This document shows, piece by piece, positions 42,439 to 50,812 of a stretch of DNA of 64,000 nt; position 1 is the stretch's first letter, and the number at the start of each line of letters is the position of its first letter. The translations under genes were made by a program, and so were the position numbers. The stretch lies in contig CAVZUA010000024.1 in assembly GCA_963778385.1 (NCBI GenBank), positions 1 through 64,000 of the forward strand, written 5' to 3'. The DNA is from DATARH01 sp963778385. GTDB taxonomy: Bacteria; Pseudomonadota; Alphaproteobacteria; ATCC43930; CGMCC-115725. The notes under the pieces were generated by a model. It had not been told where the DNA came from and ran no database searches. It worked only from the letters and a program-made list of their open reading frames with translations.

Positions 42439-43917
42439 CTATCGGGGCCGCATCGTCGGGAAGGCGATGACGTCGCGGATCGACGGGCTGTCGGTCAGCA
42501 GCATGACCAGCCGGTCGATGCCGATACCGAGACCGCCGCAGGGCGGCAGCCCGTATTCGAGAGCCGCGACGTAATCCTCGTCGAGCGGTTGGGCCTCGTC
42601 GTCGCCGGCGGCACGCGCCTGCATCTGCCCCTCGAAGCGGCGGCGCTGATCGATCGGGTCGTTGAGCTCGGAGAAGGCATTGGCCACCTCCCAGCCGTAA
42701 ATATAAGTCTCGAACCGTTCGACGAGGCGCGGGTCGCGCCGGTCGGCCTTGGCCAGCGGCGAGATGTCGCGCGGGAAGCCGGTGACATGCGTTGGCTGGA
42801 TCAGCGTGTCCTCGACCTTGGCGGCGAACGCCGCCTCCAGCGCGTGTCCCCAACTCGGCACGTCCGGGTCGACATGCAGTTGGCGCAGCGTGGCGCGCGC
42901 GCCATCCGCGTCCAGGCCGAGGAAATCGACACCGGTCGCCTCCTCGACCAATTCGGCCATCGTCCGCCGCGGCCATGGCGGCGTCAGGTCGATGTCGCGG
43001 CCGCCATAACTGATTTTGGTACTGCCGGTCACGGTTTCGGCGAGGTGGGCGATCAGCTCCTCGGTGAGCGTCATCATCGCCGTGTAGTCGACATAGGCGA
43101 CGTAGATTTCGAGCGAGGTGAATTCCGGGTTGTGGCGCGGCGACAGCCCTTCATTGCGGAAGCAGCGGTTGATCTCGAACACGCCGTCCGCCAGGCCGCC
43201 GACGATCAGCCGCTTCAGGTGCAGCTCCGGCGCGATGCGCAGATAGAGATCGATATCAAGCGCGTTGTGATGCGTCGCGAAGGGCTTTGCGGAGGCGCCG
43301 CCCTGGATCGTGTGCAGCATCGGGGTCTCGACCTCGAGATAACCGCGCGCCGCGAGCCAGGCCCGCATCTCGGCGACGACGCGGCTGCGCCGGCGCAGCG
43401 TCTCGCGGCTCTGCGGGTTCATGATCAGGTCGACATAACGCTGGCGGTAGCGCAGCTCGATGTCCGCGAGTCCGTGGAATTTTTCCGGCAGGGGCCGCAG
43501 CGCCTTGGCCAGCATGGTGATCGCCGCGGCGTTGACCGTCAGCTCGCCGCGCGGCGTGCGCCGCACCTGTCCTTCGACCCCGATCACGTCGCCGATATCG
43601 AGCAGCTTCAGCGTCGCCAACCCCTCGGCCGGCAGATAGTCCTTATGACTGAAGACCTGGATTTTCCCCGAGGCGTCGTGCAGGTCGATAAACATGCCGC
43701 TGTTGCGCATCGCGCGGATGCGGCCGGCGATGCGCACCGTGTCGCCGGTCTCGGCACCGGTCGCCAGTTCGGCATAGCGCGCGTCGAGCGCCGCCGCTTC
43801 GTCGCTGCGCGCGAAGGCGACGGGGTACGGGTCGGCCCCCATCTCGCGCAACGCCTCCAGCTTGGCGAGGCGGACCGCGCGCAACGGGTCCGCCTCGTCC
43901 CTCACGCCGTCATTCAT
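42439..43917 (-). CDS. lysS: Lysyl-tRNA synthetase, class II
   Basis: 492 residues. An N-terminal OB-fold (TVRIAGRIRAMRNSGMFIDL) binds the anticodon. Class II motifs follow: motif 1 in RSRVVAEMRAWLAARGYLEV, motif 2 in FEINRCFRNEGLSPRHNPEF, and motif 3 in CGGLGIGIDRLVMLLTDSPS. ATHHNALDIDLYLRIAPELH is typical of LysRS-II. It charges tRNA-Lys in the cytoplasm. The ABC exporter gene ends 13 bases upstream in the same direction, so both may share a transcript. Confidence 0.97.
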   Translation of the reverse strand: MNDGVRDEADPLRAVRLAKLEALREMGADPYPVAFARSDEAAALDARYAELATGAETGDTVRIAGRIRAMRNSGMFIDLHDASGKIQVFSHKDYLPAEGLATLKLLDIGDVIGVEGQVRRTPRGELTVNAAAITMLAKALRPLPEKFHGLADIELRYRQRYVDLIMNPQSRETLRRRSRVVAEMRAWLAARGYLEVETPMLHTIQGGASAKPFATHHNALDIDLYLRIAPELHLKRLIVGGLADGVFEINRCFRNEGLSPRHNPEFTSLEIYVAYVDYTAMMTLTEELIAHLAETVTGSTKISYGGRDIDLTPPWPRRTMAELVEEATGVDFLGLDADGARATLRQLHVDPDVPSWGHALEAAFAAKVEDTLIQPTHVTGFPRDISPLAKADRRDPRLVERFETYIYGWEVANAFSELNDPIDQRRRFEGQMQARAAGDDEAQPLDEDYVAALEYGLPPCGGLGIGIDRLVMLLTDSPSIRDVIAFPTMRPR

Positions 43918-43930
43918 CCGCTCTTCTTCC

Positions 43931-45655
43931 TTACTGCGCCGCCTCGGACACCTTGTTGCGGCCGAGATCGACCACCGCCTTGTGGAATTGCGTCAGCGTG
44001 CGGTGATGCCCGACGCTGACGATGGTCGGCTTCCAGTCGGCGTCGCGCAACAGCCGATAAAGCGCGGCCTCGCCGGCTTCATCGAGCGCCGAGGTCGCCT
44101 CGTCGAGAAACACGATCGACGGCTTCAGCAGCAGCACTCGCGCGAAGCCGAGGCGCTGCTGCTCGCCGCCCGAGAGGCGCTGCGCCCAGTTGCTGTCCTC
44201 GTCGAGATGCTCGACAAAATGCCCGAGGCCAACGGTGCGCAGCGCGTTCGCCATCGATTCGCGGTCGGGCCGGACATTGCCGGGGTATTTGAGCGCGTCC
44301 GCCAGCGTGCCGAGCGGCAGATAGGGGCGCTGCGGCAGGAACAGCACCGTGCCCTCGGCGAGGCGGACGCGCCCGCGGCCGAACGGCCACAGCCCGGCAA
44401 TGGCGCGCAGCAATGTGCTTTTGCCGGAACCCGTGGGGCCGATGATTAGCACCGGATTCCCCGCGCCACTCTCCAACGACACGTCGCGCTGCAAGGCAGC
44501 GCCGTCCGGCAGATCGAGATCGAGCGCGCCGACCTCGACGCCGACACCGCCGCGCTCGATCGCGATTGGCCGCTCCCCCTCCTCCGTGTCGGCGATTGCC
44601 GCGACGCGGCCGTGAAAACCGGCGAGCCGCTCCACGACGGCCTGGTACTCGGCGATCGAGGTATAGCTCGTGACGATAAAGGACAGCGAATCCTGCACCG
44701 AGCCAAAAGCCGAGATGACCTGCATCAGCCCGCCGAGCTGGATCGTCTTGGCGAAGTAGGACGGCGCCGCGACCAGGAACGGAAAGATGATCGCCACCTG
44801 CGAATAACCGGTGGTGAACCAGCTCAGCCGCTTGCGGCGACGGATGAGGTCCCACCAATTGCCGACGACGCGGCCGAAACGGCGGTCGAACACATCGTAT
44901 TCATGGTCCTCGCCGCGATAGAACGCGACGCTTTCGGCGTTCTCGCGCAAGCGCACGAGGCTGAAGCGGAAATCGGCCTCGAAACGCTGCTGATTGAACA
45001 TCAACCCCACCAGCGGGCGGCCGATGATCTGCGTCAGCCATGTGCCGACGACGGCGTAGACGAACGCGGCATAGACCAGATAGCCGGGCACCTCGATGCT
45101 GCGGCCGCCAAACCACGGGATCGTCGACGGCGACAAATTCCACAAAATGAGGATGAACGACGCGAGCGTCACCACCGAACTGAGGATGCCCATCGACAGG
45201 CTGAGCGTCAGCGTCGCAAAGCTGTCTAGGTCGTCGGCAATGCGCTGATCGGGGTTGTCGGTCGTCGACTGGTCGATCTGGATACGGTAATAGGCCTGAT
45301 GGCTGAGCCAACCCTTGAGCGAGCGCTCGGTCAGCCAGCGCCGCCAGCGGATGTGCAAAATCTGACGCAGATAAAGCTGATACACCCCGACCGCGACCCA
45401 GATCGTCGCGAGGATGCAGAAATAACCGAACTGCCACAAGAAGCGCGGCCAGTCGTATTCCTGCAGCGCGTCGTAGAAGTCGCGGTTCCACAGATTGAAC
45501 CGCACATTGAGGTACACGTGGCCGAGATTGAGCACGACGATGCCGACAAGGAGCAGCGTCGCGGTCCATTTTTCTTCCGAGCGCCAATAGGGCCAAGCGA
45601 GCTTCCATGCCTCACGCAGGAATCGGGCTATCGCCTCGGCTTTTCGTACCCTCAT
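43931..45655 (-). CDS. SbmA/BacA-type ABC transporter with fused ATPase
   Basis: 574 residues. The membrane half (about residues 10-320) is SbmA/BacA-like: YLNVRFNLWNRDFYDALQEY, NPDQRIADDLDSFATLTLSL and QRFEADFRFSLVRLRENAES. The ATPase half has Walker A LIIGPTGSGKSTLLRAIAGL, signature RLSGGEQQRLGFARVLLLKP and Walker B IVFLDEATSALDEAGE. Members of this YddA/Rv1819c group import peptides, bleomycin-like compounds or cobalamin, or support very-long-chain lipid modification. Substrate cannot be told. Confidence 0.88.
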   Translation of the reverse strand: MRVRKAEAIARFLREAWKLAWPYWRSEEKWTATLLLVGIVVLNLGHVYLNVRFNLWNRDFYDALQEYDWPRFLWQFGYFCILATIWVAVGVYQLYLRQILHIRWRRWLTERSLKGWLSHQAYYRIQIDQSTTDNPDQRIADDLDSFATLTLSLSMGILSSVVTLASFILILWNLSPSTIPWFGGRSIEVPGYLVYAAFVYAVVGTWLTQIIGRPLVGLMFNQQRFEADFRFSLVRLRENAESVAFYRGEDHEYDVFDRRFGRVVGNWWDLIRRRKRLSWFTTGYSQVAIIFPFLVAAPSYFAKTIQLGGLMQVISAFGSVQDSLSFIVTSYTSIAEYQAVVERLAGFHGRVAAIADTEEGERPIAIERGGVGVEVGALDLDLPDGAALQRDVSLESGAGNPVLIIGPTGSGKSTLLRAIAGLWPFGRGRVRLAEGTVLFLPQRPYLPLGTLADALKYPGNVRPDRESMANALRTVGLGHFVEHLDEDSNWAQRLSGGEQQRLGFARVLLLKPSIVFLDEATSALDEAGEAALYRLLRDADWKPTIVSVGHHRTLTQFHKAVVDLGRNKVSEAAQ

Positions 45656-45684
45656 ACTTCAATGCCTCTTGCTAGCGGCACATC

Positions 45685-46161
45685 ATGATCACCGACACCG
45701 CGACGTTGATTGGCGAACCCTGCGAAGCGTTGAACGCGGCGCTCTTGGCCCGCGGCGTCTGCCGCGCACTCGATCAGCTTGGCTATGCGAGCCTCCTCGA
45801 ATTCCCGCTCGCCAATGGTCGGCGCGCCGACATCTTTGCCCTTGGTCGCGGCGGCGATCTCGCGATCATCGAGATCAAAACTTCGGTCGCGGATTTCCGC
45901 GCCGACCGTAAGTGGGCCGAGTATCGCGATTTTGCCGACCGTTTCTACTTTGCCGTCGCAAACAACTTTTCCGTGGCGCTCATCCCCGAGGATTGTGGCC
46001 TCATAGTGGCAGATGCGTTTTCCGCGTCATTAATCCGCGGCGGCGGCGCCAATTCGCTGGCGCCGGCTCGGCGGCGCGCGGTGACGCTACGCTTCGCGCT
46101 GGCGGCCGCCGCGCGGTTGCGCCGCCACCTCGACCCGCAAGCCGCCCTCGCGGGGCTCTGA
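45685..46161 (+). CDS. mmcB: MmcB-family DNA repair protein
   Basis: 158 residues. The PD-(D/E)xK core is ADIFALGRGGDLAIIEIKTS, with DFRADRKWAEYRDFADRFYF and NNFSVALIPEDCGLIVADAF following. In Caulobacter MmcB helps survive mitomycin C crosslinks. No clear LexA box was found upstream. Its last 75 bases overlap the convergent kinase gene. Confidence 0.88.
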   Translation: MITDTATLIGEPCEALNAALLARGVCRALDQLGYASLLEFPLANGRRADIFALGRGGDLAIIEIKTSVADFRADRKWAEYRDFADRFYFAVANNFSVALIPEDCGLIVADAFSASLIRGGGANSLAPARRRAVTLRFALAAAARLRRHLDPQAALAGL

Positions 46162-47148
46162 CGCCGTCTCGGCAGCAAGCGCCGCCGCCAATTCGCCGAC
46201 CGCCGCGACCGCGGTGCCGGTCTTGCCGCCGACGATGCCGACGGCAAGGCTCGCCAAATGGGCCGCTTCGGAGCGTGTAAGACCGGCGCCGAGCCCCGCC
46301 GCCATTACGGCGACCGCGGTGTCCTCAGTGCCGCCGGCATCATAGCTTTCGCCCTGAGCCATCGTTTCGAAGACGGCGCTGCTGCGCGGCTCGACCAGCA
46401 TCATGCCCTCGCGGCCGAGCAGCACCATGATCGCGCCGAACCCGCAGCGTTCGATCAACGCCTGCGAGGCTGCGGCGATCTCCGGCTCGCTCGCGACCGG
46501 CATGCCGGTCGCCTCGGCCAGCTCGCGCCGGCTCGGCATCAGCAAATCCGCGCCGCGATAACGAATATGATCGCCGCCTTTCGGCTCGACGACGACCTGC
46601 GCGCCGGCTTCACGCGCCTCCTTGATGATTTCGAACCCGACGCCGTCGGTCAGCACGCCCTTGGCGTAATCAGAGATCACCACGACGTTGTGGCTCGTCG
46701 CCAGCTCATGCGCCAACCGCAGCAGATCGTCGCGAATATAGGGGCCAAGGGGTATCGCGCTCTCGCGATCGGCGCGCAGCAAATGCCGGTTGATCGCGAT
46801 GAAGCGCGTCTTGACCGTGGTCTTGCGATCCGGCTGGACCAGGACATGGATTTCCGCGCCGTCCAACTCGGCGAGGAGGTTTTGCACCTCTCGCCCGGCA
46901 TCGTCGTTGCCCACGACCGAGACAAACGACATGCCGGCCCCCAACGCCGCCAGGTTGCGCAGGACATTGCCAGCGCCGCCCAGACTGTGCGTCTCGCTGT
47001 CGACTGCCAGCACCGGCACCGGCGCCTCGGGCGACAGCCGGCCGACATCGCCGTAGACGTAGTGGTCGAGCATCACATCGCCGATGCAGAGCACCCGCGC
47101 CTGTTGCAGCCGGTCGATGTCGAACGCCGGTTCGCCGCCTTTCGCCAT
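46087..47148 (-). CDS. D-glycero-beta-D-manno-heptose-7-phosphate kinase homologue (RfaE domain I, PfkB fold)
   Basis: 353 residues from MAKGGEPAFDIDRLQQARVL (CGGAGA upstream); a longer upstream frame is a shadow of smr. The sugar-binding part is VMLDHYVYGDVGRLSPEAPV and HSLGGAGNVLRNLAALGAGM. SDYAKGVLTDGVGFEIIKEA and VVVEPKGGDHIRYRGADLL follow. The catalytic loop, normally Gly-Ala-Gly-Asp, reads YDAGGTEDTAVAVMAAGL (Thr274-Glu275-Asp276), so the Asp is kept and the anion hole changed. It would make heptose-1,7-bisphosphate for LPS core. No nucleotidyltransferase domain is fused. The C-terminus overlaps mmcB. Confidence 0.8.
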   Translation of the reverse strand: MAKGGEPAFDIDRLQQARVLCIGDVMLDHYVYGDVGRLSPEAPVPVLAVDSETHSLGGAGNVLRNLAALGAGMSFVSVVGNDDAGREVQNLLAELDGAEIHVLVQPDRKTTVKTRFIAINRHLLRADRESAIPLGPYIRDDLLRLAHELATSHNVVVISDYAKGVLTDGVGFEIIKEAREAGAQVVVEPKGGDHIRYRGADLLMPSRRELAEATGMPVASEPEIAAASQALIERCGFGAIMVLLGREGMMLVEPRSSAVFETMAQGESYDAGGTEDTAVAVMAAGLGAGLTRSEAAHLASLAVGIVGGKTGTAVAAVGELAAALAAETASEPREGGLRVEVAAQPRGGRQREA

Positions 47149-47177
47149 CAAATCTCCGTTATCCGGCCGAATCTTCG

Positions 47178-47699
47178 TTACGCCGATCGTGTGCGGCGCA
47201 GCATAACGTAAAGCGCCCCGGAGCCGCCATCCCGCGGCTGTGCCGTGGCGATCGCCAGCACATGCGGCCGAAAATCCGGCTCGTCGAGCCAGCGCGGCAC
47301 CGCGCTTTTCAGCACACCGCCCCCCGGGAGTTCCCTGCCGCTGCCACGCCCGGTGATCACCAGCACGCAGCGTTTGCCGTCGGCGCGCGCCGCGCGCAGG
47401 AACGCGGCCAGCGCGCGATGTGCTTCCGCCTGGGTCAGTCCGTGCAGATCGAGCCGCGCCTCGACCGGATGCCGGCCGCGCTTCAGCCGCTCGGCATTCG
47501 CGCGGTCGTACCCGGGCGCCCGGTCGACCGTCAGCGGCGGGGCGGAAGGTGGCGGCGCTGCGGGCGGCGGCTTTGGAGATGGCGGCGCGGGTCGCCGCGC
47601 TGGCGGCGACGATCGTGGCGGCGTTCGACCCGGCAATGGCTTGACCCCGTGCATCGCACGTCGCCACAGCGCTTCGTCGCGGTCCGATCGGGAAGACAC
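47178..47699 (-). CDS. Smr-domain protein
   Basis: 173 residues from a GTG. The first 70 residues are Pro-rich and disordered (PPARRPAPPSPKPPPAAPPP). The Smr domain follows with ARLDLHGLTQAEAHRALAAF (LDxHG) and CVLVITGRGSGRELPGGGVL (TGxG). Stand-alone Smr proteins are predicted nucleases or nucleic-acid binders. In alphaproteobacteria this gene usually follows mltA; here the lutABC genes lie between them. It ends 29 bases before the heptose kinase gene. Confidence 0.92.
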   Translation of the reverse strand: MSSRSDRDEALWRRAMHGVKPLPGRTPPRSSPPARRPAPPSPKPPPAAPPPSAPPLTVDRAPGYDRANAERLKRGRHPVEARLDLHGLTQAEAHRALAAFLRAARADGKRCVLVITGRGSGRELPGGGVLKSAVPRWLDEPDFRPHVLAIATAQPRDGGSGALYVMLRRTRSA

Positions 47700-47711
47700 G
47701 ACGCCTCATCT

Positions 47712-47856
47712 TGTCATTCCGGGGCATCGCGCAGCGATGAACCCGGAACCCATGAACACCGGCAGCCGCTCGTTCAGCTCAATCGCCGACGCTTTTCCTG
47801 AACTGTCCGTGTTCATGGGTTCCGGGTTCGCGCCGACGACGCGCCCCGGAATGACA
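47712..47856. repeat. Long palindromic intergenic element, family 4
   Basis: The outer ends are TGTCATTCCGGGGC and GCCCCGGAATGACA. The inner arms AACCCGGAACCCATGAACAC and GTGTTCATGGGTTCCGGGTT are exact complements. The 40 or so bases between them are unique. It lies between smr and lutC. Confidence 0.85.
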
Positions 47857-47859
47857 TTC

Positions 47860-48549
47860 TTATGTGGCATCGCCGACAATGATGACATGCAGCCGCCGGG
47901 GACCATGCGCGCCCAACTCGATGCGCTGCTCGATATCGCCGGTGCGCGACGGACCAGTGATGAAATTCACGGTGCGCGGCAAGCCCCACAGCCGGTCAGC
48001 GGACTGAGCGCGAAGCAGGTCCCAGCCGTCCTCGTAGGTGGCCACCACCTGGCCGGCGTGCACCACCACGATATGCGTGTCGGGCAGGAAATTGAGCGTC
48101 GTCGGCGTCGCTTCGCCGGAGGTGAGCATCAGCGTCCCGGTTTCGGCGACCGCCGCCAGACAAGGCGTCAGCGACACCGCGTCGCCCGATTCGGCCTTGC
48201 CTCGGCGAACCTGCAGCAACGGCCGATCGCTCCACGGCAGCGCATCGAGTTCCGGATCGGGCGCCATTTTCAGTTCGGCCGGCAGGTTTTCGGCGGCGAG
48301 ATAGCGCGCCACCTCGCGAGGTATGTCGCGGTCGGCGACGACCCGGGCCACCGTGGTTTGTACGGCCTCGGCCATCTTGACAAACAGCGCAACCCGCCCG
48401 CCCGCGTCGACCGCGGTCGCCCGTGCCGGCACGAGGTTGCGGCGATGCGCGGCGACCCGTTCCGCCAGCGCCTGGGCGTCCTCCCCCGCCACCGGGCCGC
48501 GTCCGAGGCTGCGGCGGATGCCGCCGATAATATCGTCGCGCGCGCTCAT
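47860..48549 (-). CDS. lutC: LUD-domain protein LutC
   Basis: 229 residues from MSARDDIIGGIRRSLGRGPV, whose ATG overlaps the lutB stop by four bases. The LUD fold is shown by LTPCLAAVAETGTLMLTSGE, NFLPDTHIVVVHAGQVVATY and the end VNFITGPSRTGDIEQRIELG with a conserved GPSRTADIE-like box. It forms the L-lactate oxidation complex with LutA and LutB. It is the last gene of the set. Confidence 0.95.
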   Translation of the reverse strand: MSARDDIIGGIRRSLGRGPVAGEDAQALAERVAAHRRNLVPARATAVDAGGRVALFVKMAEAVQTTVARVVADRDIPREVARYLAAENLPAELKMAPDPELDALPWSDRPLLQVRRGKAESGDAVSLTPCLAAVAETGTLMLTSGEATPTTLNFLPDTHIVVVHAGQVVATYEDGWDLLRAQSADRLWGLPRTVNFITGPSRTGDIEQRIELGAHGPRRLHVIIVGDAT

Positions 48550-49985
48550 CGCCGTCCATTTTGCCCTTGAGCGCGCTGCCGTTCGGCCCACAGCGCGTGA
48601 AAGCTGCGGCCTTCCGGCGCGGGCATGTCGCGCGCTTGGGTCCAGCCCGAGGCCAGCGGCAGGCTGCGGAACCGGCCGCGCTTGCCGCCGATCCAGCCGA
48701 GCAGCCGGGCGTTAAGCTCCACCAGCCGGTGATAGAGCGCCGGCCGCTGCGCCACCCAGGCCCACAATCCCAATCCATATCGATAGGTAGCGGGTGCCTT
48801 TCTTTGCGCGAATTGCCGCTCGCGCCAATGCCGCATCATCTTCGGCAGCGGGATTTTCACCGGGCATACGCTTTCGCAGCGCCCGCAGAAACTCGATGCA
48901 TTCGGCAGGTGCCCGGCCTCGTCGAGGCCGATCAGCGCCGGGGTCAGTACCGCCCCCATCGGCCCGGGATAGACCCAGCCATAGGCATGCCCGCCGATCG
49001 CGGTATAGACCGGACAGTGGTTGAGACAGGCGGCGCAGCGCAGGCAACGCAGCATGTCCCGGAACTCGCCGCCGATCATCGCCGAGCGGCCGTTGTCAAT
49101 CAGCACGACATGATATTGCTCGGGCCCGTCGAGATCGCCCGGCCGGCGCGGGCCGGTCGACATTGTCGTATACGAGGAAAATTCCTGCCCGGTCGCCGAG
49201 CGGGCCAGCAGCCGCAACAACGTCGCCGCGTCTTCCAGCGTCGGCACCACCTTCTCGATGCTGGTGACGACGATATGCACCGGTGGCAGCGTCTGCGTCA
49301 GGTCGCCGTTGCCTTCGTTGGTGACGATGATGCTGGAGCCGGTCTCAGCGACAAGGAAGTTGGCGCCGGTGATGCCGACATCGGCGGCGAGGAATTGCGG
49401 CCGCAGCATCGTCCGCGCCTCGGCGCAAAGCTGCGGCGCTTCGGCCAGCACGCGGGCCGGGTCGAGCGCCGTATGCGCGGCGCGGAACGTCGTCTCCACC
49501 TGCTCCTTCATCAGATGGATCGCCGGCGCGATGATATGGCTCGGCGGTTCGTGGCGCAGCTGGATAATGTATTCGCCGAGATCGGTCTCGACCGGGGTGA
49601 TGCCGTTGGCTTCAAGGTGTTCGTTGAGGCCGATCTCCTCGGCGACCATCGACTTGCCCTTGGTGACGATCCTCGCCCCCACTGAGCGGCAGATGTCGAG
49701 CACCGCGGCCCGCGCCTCGGCCGCGTCGCGCGCCCAATGCACGATGCCGCCCGCCGCGATCACGTTTTTCTCGTAAAGCTCCAGGTAGTAGTCGAGATGG
49801 ACGATGGCATGGTCCTTGATCGCCTTGCCCTCGTCGCGCAGCGCCTCGAACTCCGGCAGCGCGGCGACCGCTATGGCGCGGCGTGCGGGAAAGCCGGTGC
49901 CGGCCATGCCGAGCGCCCGGCGCAGCGTCGGATTCGCCAATTCCCGGCGCGCATTGTCGACAAAATTGTGGCTGGTCGCTTCCAT
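48546..49985 (-). CDS. lutB: Iron-sulfur LUD protein LutB
   Basis: 479 residues. An N-terminal LUD domain (IVTKGKSMVAEEIGLNEHLE, GITGANFLVAETGSSIIVTN) is followed by two 4Fe-4S motifs, LRCLRCAACLNHCPVYTAIG and FCGRCESVCPVKIPLPKMMR. The C-terminal DUF3390-like tail is SLPLASGWTQARDMPAPEGR. It passes electrons in lactate utilisation. It starts 2 bases after lutA. Confidence 0.96.
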   Translation of the reverse strand: MEATSHNFVDNARRELANPTLRRALGMAGTGFPARRAIAVAALPEFEALRDEGKAIKDHAIVHLDYYLELYEKNVIAAGGIVHWARDAAEARAAVLDICRSVGARIVTKGKSMVAEEIGLNEHLEANGITPVETDLGEYIIQLRHEPPSHIIAPAIHLMKEQVETTFRAAHTALDPARVLAEAPQLCAEARTMLRPQFLAADVGITGANFLVAETGSSIIVTNEGNGDLTQTLPPVHIVVTSIEKVVPTLEDAATLLRLLARSATGQEFSSYTTMSTGPRRPGDLDGPEQYHVVLIDNGRSAMIGGEFRDMLRCLRCAACLNHCPVYTAIGGHAYGWVYPGPMGAVLTPALIGLDEAGHLPNASSFCGRCESVCPVKIPLPKMMRHWRERQFAQRKAPATYRYGLGLWAWVAQRPALYHRLVELNARLLGWIGGKRGRFRSLPLASGWTQARDMPAPEGRSFHALWAERQRAQGQNGRR

Positions 49986-49987
49986 CG

Positions 49988-50755
49988 CTATGTCCGCGGC
50001 GCGCCGATCGGCGGCACGGCATCCGTCATGTCGGCGAGCACCTCGGCGACGTGGCGGGTCTCAACCCGGCAACCCGCGCGCGACAGCTTCCCGGCGATCT
50101 GCAGCAGGCAGCCAAGATCGCCGGCCAGCACGCAATCGGCACCGGTCGCGGCGATGTCGGCGACCTTGTCGCTCGCCATTTTCTCCGAGATGTCCGGGTA
50201 CTTCACCGCAAATGTCCCGCCGAAGCCGCAACAAATCTCCGCTCCCGGCAATTCGGTCAGCGACAGACCCTCGACGCTGTCGAGCAACTCGCGCGGCTGG
50301 CGCTTGACGCCGAGTTCGCGCAGGCCCGAGCACGAATCGTGATAGGTCACCCGCTGGGCGCCACGCGCTGTCACCGCGCTCATGCCGCGGACATCGGTGA
50401 GAAACGAGACCAGCTCGTAGGTCCGAGACGCCAAATCCTCGACCTGCTCCCACATCGCCGGTTCGTCGGCGAACAGCTCCGGGTAATGCACCCGCACCAT
50501 CCCGGCGCACGAGCCCGACGGCGCAACGACATAATCGTACCCGGCGAAGGCCGTGATCACCTGGCGGGCGATCGTCTTGGCGTCCGCCTTGTCGCCGGAA
50601 TTGTAGGCCGGCTGGCCGCAGCAGGTTTGCGCGCGCGGCACCTCGACACTGCAGCCGGCTTCCTCCAGCAGCTTGACGGCGGCAAAGCCGATGCTCGGGC
50701 GGAACAGATCGACAAGGCAGGTCACCAACAACGCGACCCGCACCGGCTCGGCCAT
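49988..50755 (-). CDS. lutA: Fe-S oxidoreductase LutA
   Basis: 255 residues with two cysteine-rich CCG domains: EVPRAQTCCGQPAYNSGDKA and GAEICCGFGGTFAVKYPDIS. A conserved HDSCSGLRELGVKRQPRELL lies between them. It is the catalytic partner of LutB and LutC for L-lactate to pyruvate. A lutR-type regulator or lactate permease is not adjacent. Confidence 0.95.
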   Translation of the reverse strand: MAEPVRVALLVTCLVDLFRPSIGFAAVKLLEEAGCSVEVPRAQTCCGQPAYNSGDKADAKTIARQVITAFAGYDYVVAPSGSCAGMVRVHYPELFADEPAMWEQVEDLASRTYELVSFLTDVRGMSAVTARGAQRVTYHDSCSGLRELGVKRQPRELLDSVEGLSLTELPGAEICCGFGGTFAVKYPDISEKMASDKVADIAATGADCVLAGDLGCLLQIAGKLSRAGCRVETRHVAEVLADMTDAVPPIGAPRT

Positions 50756-50812
50756 TTTGCTACCATGCCTCCCACGACGCGGCTCCGAACATAGAAAGCC
50801 GAACCGTCGCGA

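Noticed and set aside
42589..44019. 476-codon plus-strand frame
   Set aside because: Antisense to lysS; no signature.
45640..45684. LexA box before mmcB
   Set aside because: I looked for GTTC-N7-GTTC and GAAC-N7-GAAC patterns and found none in the short upstream gap.
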